A stretch of 6,374 bases of DNA from Deltaproteobacteria bacterium (GTDB lineage: Bacteria; Desulfobacterota; Desulfarculia; Adiutricales; JAGVGV01), in assembly GCA_020056895.1 (NCBI GenBank), contig JAGVGV010000267.1, positions 1-6,374 on the forward strand, written 5' to 3'. The position numbers were made by a program, and so were the translations under genes. The notes beneath the pieces are model-generated. The model was not told the origin of the DNA and searched no databases. It was given only the letters and a program-made list of their open reading frames with translations. Position 1 is the stretch's first letter. The number at the start of each line of letters is the position of its first letter. This document shows positions 5,577 to 6,374 of the stretch, one piece after another.

Positions 5577-6374
5577 TGACCGACCGGCATCTTTGCATCC
5601 ACGGCCATTTCTATCAACCCCCCCGGGAAAACCCCTGGATCGGGGCTATTGAAACCCAACCCACGGCCAAGCCCTTTCACGACTGGAACGAACGGATCAC
5701 TCGCGAATGTTATACTCCCAACGGCTGGTCCCGAGTGCTGGGCGAAGGGGGCCGGGTGGCCCGGTTGATCAACAATTACGAATACATCAGCTTCAATTTC
5801 GGCCCCACGCTTTTGGGCTGGCTGGAACACCACCACCCCTTGACCCATACACGGCTTCAGGAAGCGGACCAAGCCAGCCAAAAACGGTGCGGCGGCCACG
5901 GCAATGCATTGGCTCAGGTGTACAACCACATCATCATGCCCCTGGCCAACACTCGGGACAAACAGACCCAGATCCGCTGGGGTAAAATGGATTTCCGGCG
6001 CCGCTTCGGACGCGACCCCGAAGGCATGTGGCTGGCCGAAGCCGCCGTGGATATGGAAACGCTGGTTCTGTTGGCTCGGGAAGGGGTCCGCTTCACCATT
6101 CTGGCTCCGGATCAGGCCGCCATGGTCCGGCCGTTGGGCGCCGAAAGCCCCGCCGCCTGGCGGGACGTAACCGGCGGCCGAGTGGACCCCCGCCAGCCGT
6201 ACCGAGTCTTTCTCGATCCGGCCAACCGGTCGTTCATCGACGTCTTTTTTTACGATGGCCCCATCAGCCGGGCCATCGCGTACGAACGGCTGCTGGGATC
6301 GGGGTCCCACCTTTTGGCCCGGATCGAACAGGCCTTTGGGCAGAGCACCGGCTGGCCCCGGCTGGTCAACCTGG
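5576..6374 (+). CDS. GH57 glycoside hydrolase (DUF3536-type), 5' part only
   Basis: The first 266 residues are present and the window edge cuts the gene; family members run to roughly 700-850 residues. GH57 enzymes are retaining alpha-glucan hydrolases or transferases (amylase, 4-alpha-glucanotransferase, branching, amylopullulanase). Seen here: conserved region 1 as HGHFYQPPRE (residues 9-18), region 2 as GHGNALAQVYNHIIMPLAN (107-125), and region 3 as GMWLAEAAVD (150-159), where E155 fits the catalytic nucleophile. More usual family members read WLPETAVD, so a Pro and a Thr are replaced by Ala. The acid/base Asp and the C-terminal domain lie beyond the window. No signal peptide is present, so the enzyme should act in the cytoplasm on glycogen or maltodextrin. 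The ATG at 5576 shares its A with the TAA stop of glgA, an arrangement typical of coupled translation. Specificity is undetermined. Confidence 0.9.
   Translation, partial: MTDRHLCIHGHFYQPPRENPWIGAIETQPTAKPFHDWNERITRECYTPNGWSRVLGEGGRVARLINNYEYISFNFGPTLLGWLEHHHPLTHTRLQEADQASQKRCGGHGNALAQVYNHIIMPLANTRDKQTQIRWGKMDFRRRFGRDPEGMWLAEAAVDMETLVLLAREGVRFTILAPDQAAMVRPLGAESPAAWRDVTGGRVDPRQPYRVFLDPANRSFIDVFFYDGPISRAIAYERLLGSGSHLLARIEQAFGQSTGWPRLVNL

Noticed and set aside
5453..6310. A 285-codon minus-strand open frame opposite the end of glgA and the GH57 gene
   Set aside because: It is antisense to two clearly homologous genes and contains no recognisable motif.

Overview
The window is about 58-60% GC bacterial DNA. 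Its gene style suggests a Gram-negative environmental anaerobe of the Desulfobacterota (the former deltaproteobacteria): a multi-PAS hybrid sensor with a REC domain at the N-terminus, an HsdR-N-like small protein, ATCCGTGG-type intergenic repeats, and GlgA beside a GH57 glycosidase. This placement is an inference from style. No rRNA, tRNA or other marker gene is present to confirm it.

Layout. (1) Positions 1-232 are non-coding. They hold two 146-bp-spaced copies of an intergenic repeat with internal 9-bp TATCCGTGG units, plus a degenerate second copy of the 3' end of the neighbouring gene. (2) Positions 233-772 (minus) encode a 179-residue protein resembling the N-terminal domain of type I restriction R subunits, apparently without the usual nuclease residues. 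(3) Positions 854-3190 (minus) encode a 778-residue REC-GAF-PAS-PAS-PAS-DHp signalling protein. It ends just after the phospho-acceptor histidine domain and has no ATPase domain. (4) Positions 3191-4121 are a 930-bp divergent intergenic region. It contains a probable promoter for the signalling gene, a three-way-junction structure followed by a T tract, a transposase C-terminal remnant, an inverted-repeat-rich stretch, two copies of a GC-rich palindromic repeat, and a good sigma70-type promoter for glgA. (5) Positions 4122-5576 (plus) encode a complete glycogen synthase, GlgA. (6) Positions 5576-6374 (plus) encode the N-terminal 266 residues of a GH57 glycoside hydrolase whose start codon overlaps the glgA stop by one base. 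The window edge cuts it off.

How the genes work together. glgA and the GH57 gene form a translationally coupled unit for alpha-glucan (glycogen) synthesis and remodelling. The minus-strand pair may form a short operon (81-bp gap), but a weak promoter-like sequence in the gap means the second gene could also be expressed alone. Nothing in the sequence ties the signalling protein to glycogen metabolism; the two units only diverge from the same repeat-filled intergenic region.

The least ordinary items are the kinase-like protein without an ATPase domain, the branched RNA-like structure with a T tract upstream of it, and the repeat plus gene-tail duplication at the left edge. I saw no convincing evidence of a wholly new multi-gene system.
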